Of a DNA stretch of 64,000 bases, positions 11,214-19,503 are shown piece by piece (position 1 is the first letter of the stretch; every line of letters begins with the position of its first letter). The stretch lies in assembly GCF_002188465.1 (NCBI RefSeq), contig NZ_NINW01000049.1:602733-666732 (forward strand), written 5' to 3'. Position numbers and translations under genes: made by a program. The notes under the pieces were generated by a model. That model had not been told where the DNA came from, ran no database searches, and saw only the letters and a list, made by a program, of their open reading frames with translations. The stretch is from Pigmentiphaga sp. NML080357 (GTDB taxonomy: Bacteria > Pseudomonadota > Gammaproteobacteria > Burkholderiales > Burkholderiaceae_B).

Positions 11214-12038
11214 ATGATCGCAGGCGGGCAGGCCTCAAGGCAAACCGGTGCACCAAACCAGGGCGCCGGCGGCGTGGCCGCCGAGGAGCTTGCATCGTGG
11301 CTGGCGGCTGAGCTGCAGGTCGACAGGTTCCGCGACTACTGTCCGAACGGCTTGCAGGTCGAGGGCCGCCCGGTGGTGCGACATATTATCGCCGCCGTGA
11401 CCGCCTCCGAGGCCGCCATCCGCCACGCCATCGCGGTGGGGGCGGACGGCCTGCTGGTCCATCACGGCTGGTTCTGGAAGAACGAGGACCCTCGCGTGCG
11501 CGGCACCCGGCGTACCCGGCTGTCGCTGGTGCTGGGGCACGATCTCAATCTGTTCGCCTACCATCTTCCCTTGGACGCCCATCCCCGGTGGGGCAACAAC
11601 GCGCAACTGGCCGAGGTGCTGGGCCTGGCGCCCCACCTGGTGGAGGGCACGGTCCAGACCGCCGGCCACGATAGCCTGATATGGCTCGGCCAGGCGCCTG
11701 GCCTGGCCACCGTGGGCGAACTTGCCGCCCGGATCGCCGAGCGGCTGCAACGCGAACCCCTGCTGATCGGCGACCCCTCCCGCCCGGCGGGCCGCGTGGC
11801 CTGGTGCACCGGAGCCGCCCAGGGCATGCTGCAGGACGCCATCGACGCCGGCGCCCAGACCTACATCACCGGCGAGATCTCCGAACCGACCGTCCACCTC
11901 GCCCGCGAAACCGGCACCGCCTTCCTCGCCGCCGGCCACCATGCCACCGAACGCTACGGCGTCCAGGCCCTGGGCCAAGCCATCGCCGACCGCTTCGGCA
12001 TCCGGGTCGATTTTGTCGACATCGACAACCCGGTGTAG
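11214..12038 (+). CDS. Nif3-like dinuclear metal-centre hexameric protein
   Basis: A 274-residue member of the NIF3/DUF34 family (E. coli YbgI), whose biochemical role is still unsettled although GTP cyclohydrolase and metal-insertion roles have been proposed. Metal ligands are visible in LLVHHGWFWK, AYHLPLDAHP and AAGHHATERYG. The start at ATG 11214 is supported by a strong AGGAGG at 11202-11207. It is divergent from the protease with about 36 bp between the starts. Confidence 0.93.
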   Translation: MIAGGQASRQTGAPNQGAGGVAAEELASWLAAELQVDRFRDYCPNGLQVEGRPVVRHIIAAVTASEAAIRHAIAVGADGLLVHHGWFWKNEDPRVRGTRRTRLSLVLGHDLNLFAYHLPLDAHPRWGNNAQLAEVLGLAPHLVEGTVQTAGHDSLIWLGQAPGLATVGELAARIAERLQREPLLIGDPSRPAGRVAWCTGAAQGMLQDAIDAGAQTYITGEISEPTVHLARETGTAFLAAGHHATERYGVQALGQAIADRFGIRVDFVDIDNPV

Positions 12039-12057
12039 GGGGTGGGCTTCCCCGGAT

Positions 12058-12498
12058 CTACCGCTTCAACAGGTCGCGGATTTCCCGCAGCAGCGCCACT
12101 TCTTCCGGCGGCGCGGCGGGGGCGGGGGGCGGGGCTTCGCGCTCGAACCTTGCCTTGGCGCGGTTCATGAGCTTGATCATCCAGAAAATGACGAAGGCCA
12201 GCAGGATGAAGTTGATCAGAATGGTCAGGAAATTGCCCCAGCCGAGCAGGGTGGCGCCGGCCTTGCTGAGCGCGTCGTAGGTCTGCGGGCCGGTGTAGTC
12301 GGCCGGCGCCCGCAGGACGATGAACTTGTTGCTGAAGTCGACGCTGCCGCCAAGGATGAAATTGACCAGCGGCATGATGATGTCTTTCACCACGGAATCG
12401 ACGATCTTGCCGAACGCGCCGCCGATGATCACGCCGACGGCCAGATCGATGACATTGCCCCGCATCGCGAATTCGCGAAATTCTTTCATGACGCTCAT
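12058..12498 (-). CDS. mscL: Large-conductance mechanosensitive channel MscL
   Basis: A pentameric inner-membrane channel that opens under hypo-osmotic shock. The 146-residue protein begins [22 protein letters not shown] with the pore-lining helix TM1 ([17 protein letters not shown]). TM2 is near residues 84-108 ([19 protein letters not shown]), and a cytoplasmic helix bundle [14 protein letters not shown] closes the protein after a short Pro/Ala linker. A GGGAGG lies 7 bases upstream of the start. It is convergent with the Nif3-like gene, 19 bp apart. Confidence 0.97.
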   Translation of the reverse strand: MSVMKEFREFAMRGNVIDLAVGVIIGGAFGKIVDSVVKDIIMPLVNFILGGSVDFSNKFIVLRAPADYTGPQTYDALSKAGATLLGWGNFLTILINFILLAFVIFWMIKLMNRAKARFEREAPPPAPAAPPEEVALLREIRDLLKR

Positions 12499-12619
12499 TG
12501 GGTACCTCCCTGCCTGGTTATTCTCGCGGGCAAGTATCTCTTATTTTTTTCTTCCACGGGAACTCGGCCGTGGCGCGCGGCCCCGAATGTGCTACGAAGT
12601 CTGTCAGGCCCCGTAGGCA

Positions 12620-12647
12620 TTGCGTTATACTCGAAGGTTACTATAAG
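12620..12647 (+). promoter_or_regulatory. Candidate sigma-70 promoter of petABC
   Basis: TTGCGT (12620-12625) and TATAAG (12642-12647) are separated by 16 bp, about 75 bp upstream of the petA ATG. A nearby TATACT (12626-12631) is an alternative -10. Assigned by eye. Confidence 0.4.
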
Positions 12648-12720
12648 GCGCCGGTACGCCAAGAGCGCCAATCTGCTTTCAAGTGCTTAAAAGAGAAGAA
12701 GTAATCTTGAGGGTCAATCA

Positions 12721-13329
12721 ATGAGTCAGGACAAAGTGGTAGACGCCGACCGCCGATTTTGGGTCGGAACCACCTGTGCCGTAGGGGGAGTCGCGGCTGT
12801 AGGCGTGGCCGTCCCTTTCGTCAGCACGTTCGCCCCGTCTGAACGGGCGAAGGCGGCGGGAGCCCCGGTGGAGGTCGAGGTAGGAGACATGCAGCCGGGC
12901 GAAATGCGCACCGTCGAATGGCGGGGCAAGCCGGTATGGATCATACGTCGCACGCCCGAGCAGCTCGCCACGCTGAAGGAAGTCGACGGCCAGCTCGCCG
13001 ATCCCAACTCCGAGCGCAATCCCAACGAAATCACGCCCGAGTACGCGCGTAACGAGTACCGCTCGATCAAGCCCGAGTACTTCGTCGCCGTCGGCATCTG
13101 TCCGCATCTCGGCTGCTCGCCCACCGCCCGGTTCGCCACCGGCGCCCAGCCCAACCTGCCGGCCGATTGGCACGGCGGCTTTCTGTGCCCCTGCCACGGC
13201 TCGACCTTCGACATGGCCGGCCGGGTGTACAAGAACAAGCCGTCGCCGGACAACCTGACGATACCTCCCTACGAGTTCGTGTCGGACACCAAGATCATGG
13301 TCGGTGTCGACAAGAACAACAAGGCCTGA
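12721..13329 (+). CDS. petA: Ubiquinol-cytochrome c reductase Rieske iron-sulfur subunit
   Basis: The [2Fe-2S] subunit of the cytochrome bc1 complex. It carries electrons from ubiquinol at the Qo site to cytochrome c1. The 202-residue protein has a twin-arginine-like N-terminus (ADRRFWVG) running into its membrane anchor (about 14-35), so the Tat machinery encoded at 3315-5130 probably exports it. Cluster box I is CPHLGC (Cys127, His129) and box II CPCHGS (Cys156, His159), with Cys132-Cys158 as the disulfide. Confidence 0.97.
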   Translation: MSQDKVVDADRRFWVGTTCAVGGVAAVGVAVPFVSTFAPSERAKAAGAPVEVEVGDMQPGEMRTVEWRGKPVWIIRRTPEQLATLKEVDGQLADPNSERNPNEITPEYARNEYRSIKPEYFVAVGICPHLGCSPTARFATGAQPNLPADWHGGFLCPCHGSTFDMAGRVYKNKPSPDNLTIPPYEFVSDTKIMVGVDKNNKA

Positions 13330-13448
13330 GCGTCAGTCATCGCAGCGACGCAGGCGATACGCCGCGTCCAGTTAAACGAAGCCATCGAAACACGTCGGCG
13401 TTGCGGGACACGCAGCGTCGAACCCGCCGAGCAAAAGGAGCAGCAGCC

Positions 13449-14834
13449 ATGGCTGGCGAGAAGAATGTCGAGACTACCGGCCTCCTGGGCTGGATCGACG
13501 CCCGCTTTCCGCTCACCTCGACCTGGAAAGCGCACCTGTCCGAGTACTACGCGCCGAAGAACTTCAACTTCTGGTATTTCTTCGGTTCGCTGGCGCTCCT
13601 GGTGCTGGTCATCCAGATCGTGACCGGGATTTTCCTGGTCATGCACTACAAGCCCGACGCCGAACGCGCGTTCCAGTCGGTCGAATACATCATGCGCGAA
13701 GTGCCGTGGGGCTGGCTGGTCCGCTACATGCACTCCACCGGCGCCTCCATGTTCTTCGTGGTGGTCTACCTGCACATGCTGCGCGGGCTGTTCTACGGCT
13801 CCTACCGCAAGCCCCGCGAGCTGGTCTGGATCTTCGGCGTCGCCATCTTCCTGTGCCTGATGGCCGAGGCCTTCATGGGCTACCTGCTGCCGTGGGGGCA
13901 GATGTCCTACTGGGGCGCCCAGGTGATCGTCAACCTGTTCTCGGCCATTCCCTTCATCGGCCCCGACCTGGCGATCCTGATCCGCGGCGACTACGTCGTG
14001 TCCGACGCCACGCTGAACCGCTTCTTCTCGTTCCACGTCATCGCCGTGCCGCTGGTACTGCTGGGCCTGGTGGTCGCGCACATCATCGCGCTGCACGAAG
14101 TGGGCTCCAACAATCCCGACGGCGTCGAGATCAAGGAGAAAAAGGACGCCAACGGCATTCCGCTCGACGGCATCCCGTTCCACCCCTACTACTCCGTGCA
14201 CGACCTGTTCGGCGTGGCCATCTTCCTGATGATCTTCAGCGCGATCGTCTTCTTCGCGCCGGAAATGGGCGGGTACTTCCTCGAGTACAACAACTTCATC
14301 CCGGCCGATCCGCTCAAGACCCCGCCGCACATCGCGCCCGTCTGGTACTTCACGCCGTTCTATTCGATGCTGCGTGCCTGCACCGACGACTTCACCTGGG
14401 TCCTGGCGTTCTTCGCCGTGGTGGCCGCGCTCTGGTTCCTGTTCAAGAGCCGCCTGGGCACGACCGCCAAGGTCGCCGTGGCCGTGGTGCTGGTGGCCAT
14501 CGCCGTGCTGCTGCGGGTCTGGGACGCCAAGTTCTGGGGCGTGCTCACCATGGGCGGCGCGGTCGTCATCCTGTTCTTCCTGCCCTGGCTGGACCACTCC
14601 CCGGTCAAGTCCATCCGCTACCGTCCGGGCTGGCACAAGTGGATCTATGGCGTATTCATCGTCAATTTCCTGGTGCTGGGCTACCTGGGCACGCAGCCGC
14701 CCAGCGAAGTCTTCAACATCATTTCGCAGATCGGCACGATCCTCTACCTCGGCTTCTTCCTGCTGATGCCGTTCTGGAGCCGGCTTGGCACGTTCAAGCC
14801 GGTGCCTGAACGAGTCACCTTTTCTGCCCACTGA
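13449..14834 (+). CDS. petB: Cytochrome b subunit of the bc1 complex
   Basis: The membrane quinol oxidase core of complex III, which binds hemes bL and bH. The 461-residue protein has the expected run of hydrophobic helices, and heme-ligand histidines appear in YMHSTGASMFFVVVYLHMLR and later FFSFHVIAVPLV...VVAHIIALHEVG. The Qo-site motif appears as PEMGGYF with PVWYFTPFYSMLR instead of a plain PEWY. ATG 13449 follows an AAAGGAG site. It lies 119 bp after petA. Confidence 0.97.
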   Translation: MAGEKNVETTGLLGWIDARFPLTSTWKAHLSEYYAPKNFNFWYFFGSLALLVLVIQIVTGIFLVMHYKPDAERAFQSVEYIMREVPWGWLVRYMHSTGASMFFVVVYLHMLRGLFYGSYRKPRELVWIFGVAIFLCLMAEAFMGYLLPWGQMSYWGAQVIVNLFSAIPFIGPDLAILIRGDYVVSDATLNRFFSFHVIAVPLVLLGLVVAHIIALHEVGSNNPDGVEIKEKKDANGIPLDGIPFHPYYSVHDLFGVAIFLMIFSAIVFFAPEMGGYFLEYNNFIPADPLKTPPHIAPVWYFTPFYSMLRACTDDFTWVLAFFAVVAALWFLFKSRLGTTAKVAVAVVLVAIAVLLRVWDAKFWGVLTMGGAVVILFFLPWLDHSPVKSIRYRPGWHKWIYGVFIVNFLVLGYLGTQPPSEVFNIISQIGTILYLGFFLLMPFWSRLGTFKPVPERVTFSAH

Positions 14835-14891
14835 GGATGCCCAACGGCGCCGGCGGTGCTCCGCCGGCCCGACAGACTAACGGATATCAAG

Positions 14892-15728
14892 ATGAAGAAG
14901 CTGCTCGGTGTACTGATGTTGATGCTGGCCTGCACGGGGGTGCAGGCCGCCGAAGGCGGGTACCACCTGGAGACGGCGCCCGTGCGCCTGAACGACCTGC
15001 CTTCCCTGCAAAACGGGGCCAAACTGTTCGTCAACTATTGCCTCAACTGTCATTCCGCCTCGTCCATGCGGTACAATCGCCTCCGGGACATCGGCCTGAC
15101 CGACGAACAGATCAAGGACAACCTGCTGTTTACGGGCGGTAAAGTCGGCGACATGATGACCGTTGCCATGAGCGCCAAAGAGGCGAAGGAATGGTTCGGC
15201 GCCGCACCCCCCGATCTGTCGGTCATAGCCAGGGCGAAATCCGTCAACGCGGGTCCGTCCGGCGCCGATTACCTCTACACCTACCTGCGTACGTTCTACC
15301 GCGACGACTCCCGGCCTACCGGCTGGAACAACCTGGTGTTTCCGAACGTGGGCATGCCCCACGTCCTCTGGGAGCGCCAGGGCCCGCGCGAGCTCACCAC
15401 CGTTGCCATGCACAAGGGCGAGGGCGAGCACGGCTGGGAGCGCGTGACGACTACCTACGACGTGAACGGCGTCGCCACCGTCAAGCACGAGCCGGTGGAG
15501 AACTACCATGGCCACGAAACGATGGAAACACGTTTCACGGCCAAGGACCCCGCCAGGGCGGCGGCCTACGACAACGACGTGGCCGACCTGGTGGCGTTCA
15601 TGTCGTGGATGGCCGAGCCCGTGAAGCAGCATCGCGTGCGTCTGGGGGTGTGGGTGCTGATTTTCCTGGCTTTCTTCACGGTCATCGCCTGGCGTTTGAA
15701 CGCCGTGTACTGGAAGGACGTCAAGTAG
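14892..15728 (+). CDS. petC: Cytochrome c1 subunit of the bc1 complex
   Basis: A membrane-anchored c-type cytochrome that passes electrons from the Rieske protein to soluble cytochrome c. The 278-residue precursor begins with a signal peptide (MKKLLGVLMLMLACTGVQAA). Heme attachment is CLNCH (Cys50, Cys53, His54). The C-terminal anchor helix LGVWVLIFLAFFTVIAWRL precedes a basic end. The start at 14892 is set by the signal peptide; the earlier in-frame ATG at 14856 would spoil it. Confidence 0.96.
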   Translation: MKKLLGVLMLMLACTGVQAAEGGYHLETAPVRLNDLPSLQNGAKLFVNYCLNCHSASSMRYNRLRDIGLTDEQIKDNLLFTGGKVGDMMTVAMSAKEAKEWFGAAPPDLSVIARAKSVNAGPSGADYLYTYLRTFYRDDSRPTGWNNLVFPNVGMPHVLWERQGPRELTTVAMHKGEGEHGWERVTTTYDVNGVATVKHEPVENYHGHETMETRFTAKDPARAAAYDNDVADLVAFMSWMAEPVKQHRVRLGVWVLIFLAFFTVIAWRLNAVYWKDVK

Positions 15729-15747
15729 TTCTCGAACTACCTTCCCG

Positions 15748-15785
15748 GGGCCAGCATCCGTTTGGATGGCTGGCCCTTTAACGTT
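15748..15785 (+). terminator. Intrinsic terminator after petABC
   Basis: GGGCCAGCATCC (15748-15759) pairs with GGATGGCTGGCCC (15764-15776) with one bulged base, followed by TTTAACGTTTTT. It lies 19 bp after the petC stop and just before the sspA start, so petABC may be separated from sspAB by readthrough. Confidence 0.7.
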
Positions 15786-15812
15786 TTTACATCTCTCTCT
15801 GGAGACCCCGCC

Positions 15813-16424
15813 ATGATGGTGCTTTACTCCGGAACCACGTGTCCGTTCTCCCAACGCTGCCGGTTCGTGCTGTTCGAAAAGGGCATGGATTTCGAAATCC
15901 GCGACGTCGACCTCTACAACAAGCCCGAGGACATCGCCGTCATGAATCCCTACGGCCAGGTTCCCATCCTGGTCGAGCGCGATCTGGTGCTGTACGAGTC
16001 GAACATCATCAACGAGTACATCGACGAGCGCTTCCCGCATCCGCAGCTGATGCCGGCCGATCCGGTGATGCGCGCCCGGGCCCGCCTGTTCCTGTTCAAT
16101 TTCGAGAAGGAACTCTTCGTCCACGTCAGCACGCTGGAGGCCCGCGAGAGCCGCGCCGACGAGAAAGGCCTCGAGCAGGCCCGCCAGCAGATCCGTGACC
16201 GGCTCTCGCAGCTGGCGCCGATATTCCTGAAAAACAAGTTTATGCTTGGTGAAGAGTTCTCGATGCTCGACGTGGCCATCGCGCCGCTGCTGTGGAGACT
16301 CGACCACTATGGCATCGAGTTGCCGAAGAATGCCGCGCCGCTGCAGAAGTACGCCGAGCGTATTTTCTCGCGTCCGGCCTATATCGAAGCGCTGACGCCG
16401 TCCGAAAAGGTCATGCGTCGCTGA
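15813..16424 (+). CDS. sspA: Stringent starvation protein A
   Basis: A GST-fold protein that binds RNA polymerase and affects stress and virulence genes; it is not thought to be a catalytic glutathione transferase. The 203-residue protein has the thioredoxin-like N-terminal half (LYSGTTCPFSQRCRFVLFEKGM) and helical C-terminal half. PYGQVPILVERDLVLYESNII is typical of SspA. The start ATG 15813 gives the usual MMVLYSGTTCPFS. It is followed by sspB, as in most beta- and gamma-proteobacteria. Confidence 0.93.
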   Translation: MMVLYSGTTCPFSQRCRFVLFEKGMDFEIRDVDLYNKPEDIAVMNPYGQVPILVERDLVLYESNIINEYIDERFPHPQLMPADPVMRARARLFLFNFEKELFVHVSTLEARESRADEKGLEQARQQIRDRLSQLAPIFLKNKFMLGEEFSMLDVAIAPLLWRLDHYGIELPKNAAPLQKYAERIFSRPAYIEALTPSEKVMRR

Positions 16425-16521
16425 TGCGAGGCGGCCGGACCATCAGGCGGCAACCCGCGGCGGACCGGCTTGCCGCCGCTGCCGCGCGGAGGCCGCGCCG
16501 CGCCGTGCCAGGGGTGTAACC

Positions 16522-17055
16522 ATGAGCGAAATCTCCACCAAGCCTTACCTGATCCGTGCGCTGCACGAGTGGTGCACCGACAACGGCTACACGCCCCACA
16601 TCGCGGTCACCGTCGACGAACGGGTCGTCGTGCCGCGCGAGCATGTCAAGAACGGCGAGATCGTGCTGAACGTCGGCCGCCTGGCCACGCACAAGCTGCA
16701 GCTGGGCAACGAGTTCATCGAATTCCAGGCGCGCTTCAGCGGCGTGGCGCGGCAGATTTCCGTGCCCGTCGATGCGGTAACGGCCATCTATGCGCGCGAA
16801 ACCGGGCATGGCATGGCCTTCGAAGCCGGGCCTCCCGCCTCCGCGGGAAGCGGCGCGCAACCCGACAGCCCGGTGGTCGAGGATGCTCCGGAGGCCGAGA
16901 CGCAGGAAAACGCCTCCGCCAGCCGCCCGCAGCTTTCCGCGGTGCCGGCGAGCGAAGCGCCGTCCTCGGATCCGGAAGGGGGCCCCGACGATACCGATCC
17001 CGCTCCTTCGGGCGGCCCGGACCGCGGCCGGCCGAAGCTCACGGTCATCAAGTAA
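16522..17055 (+). CDS. sspB: ClpXP protease adaptor SspB
   Basis: The adaptor that delivers ssrA-tagged and other substrates to ClpXP. The conserved substrate-binding fold occupies about residues 1-100 (KPYLIRALHEWCTDNGYTPHIAV, and ISVPVDAVTAIYARETG at its end). A long acidic, Pro/Ser-rich linker follows. The C-terminal ClpX-binding tail is visible as GRPKLTVIK. The length of 177 residues is normal. The gene lies 97 bp after sspA. Confidence 0.95.
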   Translation: MSEISTKPYLIRALHEWCTDNGYTPHIAVTVDERVVVPREHVKNGEIVLNVGRLATHKLQLGNEFIEFQARFSGVARQISVPVDAVTAIYARETGHGMAFEAGPPASAGSGAQPDSPVVEDAPEAETQENASASRPQLSAVPASEAPSSDPEGGPDDTDPAPSGGPDRGRPKLTVIK

Positions 17056-17199
17056 GTCCTTTCACGAGCCGGCGGAGCTGTCGCTTCGCCGTGCTTCTTT
17101 CCGTTCCCATCCATCGGCGCATAAAGAACCTCGAAAACATTCGTTAGCCGTCGGTGCGTCGATCGCTATGCTGGCTCTCCCTTGCAAGGAGAGTCATCC

Positions 17200-18015
17200 A
17201 TGAGCATCGTCCACTCTGGTTCCGACACGGCTACGCCGTTCATCTCGGCCGAAACGCTGGCGGCAGGCTTGGCCGAGGGCGGAGTGTCGCCGGTGTACGT
17301 GGCCCTGGACGCCGGCCCGCCTCCGCCAGCATTGATTCCCGGGTCCATCGAAACCGCGTTGCCAACGCACTACGCCGAACCCGGCGATCCCGCTCGCGGA
17401 CGTCTACCGCTCCCCGCGCGCGAGGTGGTTCGGCGTTGGTCGTCGGCGGCCGCGTTGGATCGTGGAGGCTGCATCGTCGTTTATGACGCCGGTACGGGCT
17501 CCGCAGCGGCGAGGGCCTGGTGGGTATTGACCTGGGCCGGGCTGCCGGGCGTGCGCATTCTCGACGGGGGCCTCAACGCGTGGATCGCCCGGGGTGGCGA
17601 AGCTGCAGCGCCGGGCCCGCAAGCCACCGCGCCCCGGTTGACCGCGATCGATACCGAGGCCATCGCGGGGAATCCGCAGGCCTATCGCCTGTTCGACGCG
17701 CGGGCCGTCTCGGCCTATACCGGGGACGGCGGGCAGCCTTCTCATTTGCCGGGGGCGGTCAGCAGCCCCGCCGGAATCTGGCAGGACGCGAACGGCCGGC
17801 TGTTGCCTCTCGACCAGCGCCAGGCTCTTGCGCGCAAGCTCGGCCTCTTCGACGATGACGAGCGGCCGGTAGTGGCCTACTGCGGATCGGGCGTGGCGGC
17901 CTCGTACTGGATCGCCGCCGTGCAGGACCTGGGAGTCAAGGTATCGTTGTACGCAGGCTCATGGAGCGCCTGGTCCAGCGATCCGGCACGTTTGGCGGCC
18001 ACGGCGCCGGCGTAG
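17200..18015 (+). CDS. Two-domain sulfurtransferase (rhodanese family)
   Basis: A 271-residue protein with an inactive N-terminal rhodanese domain and a catalytic C-terminal one, the layout of thiosulfate and 3-mercaptopyruvate sulfurtransferases. The active-site loop is CGSGVAA with Cys228. That loop resembles mercaptopyruvate sulfurtransferases (CGSGV/T) more than thiosulfate rhodaneses (CRKGVT), so mercaptopyruvate is the likelier donor (inference). ATG 17200 follows AAGGAG. No signal peptide is visible, so it is presumably cytosolic. Confidence 0.9.
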   Translation: MSIVHSGSDTATPFISAETLAAGLAEGGVSPVYVALDAGPPPPALIPGSIETALPTHYAEPGDPARGRLPLPAREVVRRWSSAAALDRGGCIVVYDAGTGSAAARAWWVLTWAGLPGVRILDGGLNAWIARGGEAAAPGPQATAPRLTAIDTEAIAGNPQAYRLFDARAVSAYTGDGGQPSHLPGAVSSPAGIWQDANGRLLPLDQRQALARKLGLFDDDERPVVAYCGSGVAASYWIAAVQDLGVKVSLYAGSWSAWSSDPARLAATAPA

Positions 18016-18048
18016 CGGTCGTCGATTTCCATTACAATCCGGCCTTCT

Positions 18049-18124
18049 GCCGGTGTAGCTCAGTTGGTAGAGCAGCTCACTTGTAATGAGAAGGTCGAGG
18101 GTTCGATTCCTTTCACCGGCACCA
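18049..18124 (+). tRNA. tRNA-Thr (anticodon UGU)
   Basis: A 76-nt cloverleaf with acceptor GCCGGTG/CACCGGC, D arm GCTCAGTTGGTAGAGC, anticodon loop CTTGTAA (anticodon TGT), T arm GAGGGTTCGATTCCTTT, and an encoded 3' CCA. The anticodon stem has one G-A mismatch at its outer end. A TACAAT (-10-like, 18033-18038) sits just upstream. It marks the border between housekeeping genes and the catabolic region. Confidence 0.95.
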
Positions 18125-18144
18125 ATACCCGCGGCAGTCTGTGA

Positions 18145-19017
18145 CTACACGGATCCAGAAACCCCCGGAAACTCAGTGTTGACGGGGGTTTTGCATTCAG
18201 AGCCGCCCAGTGTCGCCGAAATCCGGTCCGCTGTTGCCTGCAGCTTGGCCAGATATCGCTCGACGGCCTGCTCGGGAGTCAGTACCGACGAGAACCAGGT
18301 CAATCCCAGCGTGGCCACGGTGGCGTCGCCCTGCCGGACAGGGATGGCCATGGTGCAGGATTGCTTGCTGAATTCCAGGTCTCTGAGGGCGTAGCCGCGG
18401 GCGCGCGTGGTCTCGAGAATGCGCTTCAGGTTTGCCGGGTCGTGCGCCAGGCGGTCTTCATCGCGGCCGCTTTGGCGGACGACGCCCAGGATGAGCTCCT
18501 GCTCCTCGGCCGAGCAGAACGCAAGGTAGGCGCGTCCCAGCGCGCGCCCCACCATGCTGCGCCGGAGGTTGATCGACGAATGCAGGAGCGACAGCGGGGA
18601 CTGCGGGATCGTGCTGTAGCGAACCACCATCGCGTCGACATCGAACAGCGCCAGCGTGGTGGGCCATTTGATTTCACGCGTGAGCTCGTCGCAGAACGGC
18701 GCGGCGACTTCGATGACCCGCGGACCGTGAACATACCCGCAATTGAGCGACGCGACGCCCGCGGCAAGGTAGTAGGCGCCGAAGCGCGAGGATTGTCCGA
18801 CCAGGCCCTTGGCCTCGAATGTGCGAAGCAGGCGAGCGATCGTGGCCTTGGGGATGGCGGTGCGGCGGTAGAGGTCGTCTATCGTCGACACGGGTTGACG
18901 ATTGAGCGCCTGGAGCAGCTCGATCGCGCGTTCGACGCTCCGGATGCCGGTCCGGATGGGCGAGGCCGGACGTCCGGGGGCGGGTGTAGCCGCGATAGTC
19001 CTGGGTGTGGAAACCAT
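18145..19017 (-). CDS. IclR-family transcriptional regulator
   Basis: A 290-residue regulator with an N-terminal winged helix-turn-helix (SVERAIELLQALNRQPVSTIDDLYRRTAIPKATIARLLRTF is the region, about residues 26-68) and a C-terminal IclR effector domain. Relatives usually control aromatic-acid or glyoxylate catabolism. Its likely targets are the minus-strand genes just upstream of it (isomerase, Bug receptor, bicupin, flavin reductase), which read in the same direction. The last codons overlap a hairpin. Confidence 0.92.
   Translation of the reverse strand: MVSTPRTIAATPAPGRPASPIRTGIRSVERAIELLQALNRQPVSTIDDLYRRTAIPKATIARLLRTFEAKGLVGQSSRFGAYYLAAGVASLNCGYVHGPRVIEVAAPFCDELTREIKWPTTLALFDVDAMVVRYSTIPQSPLSLLHSSINLRRSMVGRALGRAYLAFCSAEEQELILGVVRQSGRDEDRLAHDPANLKRILETTRARGYALRDLEFSKQSCTMAIPVRQGDATVATLGLTWFSSVLTPEQAVERYLAKLQATADRISATLGGSECKTPVNTEFPGVSGSV
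18159..18192. terminator. Hairpin with flanking A- and T-runs, possible bidirectional terminator
   Basis: AAACCCCCG (18159-18167) and CGGGGGTTT (18183-18191) form a 9-bp stem over a 15-nt loop, followed by T18192. On the plus strand it lies 34 bp after tRNA-Thr. On the minus strand it falls inside the last codons of the IclR gene. Confidence 0.5.
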
Positions 19018-19066
19018 GCGAAACAGTATAAGTGCGCCGTTCGCGGGCCGTGCCGGCGGTGCCTGG

Positions 19067-19480
19067 CTATGCCTCGCCTGCCAGGCGGTCCCGCGCGCGG
19101 GCGGCCATATGGGTCCGATAGGTGCTCAGCCGGTAACCCAGGTCCGGTTCGATCGTCTCGACATGCATGGAGACGGCCATGGGCAGTCTGTCGCTCAAGG
19201 GCTTGAGCCGCTCCAAGGCCGCCGCGAATATCCGGTCTGTCGAGGCTTTTTGCGTGCCTGGGTCCCGGCCCGGCAGGACGCGAAGCGTGAGGTGGACGAA
19301 GGCATTGTCGGGGTGGCCGTCGGCGATGACGTAGTTCGCGACCGGGACGGCGCGGGTGCGCAGGCCCGCCAGAGGGAACACCCCATCCGCCGCCGCCTCC
19401 TGGTGCATGTGCCGGACGAACTCGTCGACGTCCAGGCTTGATTCGACGTTGGCGGAATACTCGATCCACAAGTGGGGCAT
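19067..19480 (-). CDS. 5-carboxymethyl-2-hydroxymuconate isomerase-like tautomerase
   Basis: A tautomerase-superfamily protein of 137 residues, resembling HpaF/CHMI of the homoprotocatechuate meta-cleavage pathway. The start at 19480 gives Met-Pro-His, so the catalytic N-terminal proline would be exposed after Met removal, as the superfamily requires. The following LWIEYSANVE is characteristic. None of the other hpa enzymes is present nearby, so the true substrate may differ. A longer start at 19507 would bury the proline and is rejected. It is 23 bp from the Bug gene. Confidence 0.82.
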   Translation of the reverse strand: MPHLWIEYSANVESSLDVDEFVRHMHQEAAADGVFPLAGLRTRAVPVANYVIADGHPDNAFVHLTLRVLPGRDPGTQKASTDRIFAAALERLKPLSDRLPMAVSMHVETIEPDLGYRLSTYRTHMAARARDRLAGEA

Positions 19481-19503
19481 GCTGGCGTTCTCCCGCGTTC
19501 GAA

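Noticed and set aside
18049..18124. Phage or island attachment site at the tRNA-Thr 3' end
   Set aside because: No second copy of the tRNA 3' end and no integrase were found in the window, so only a border remark is kept.
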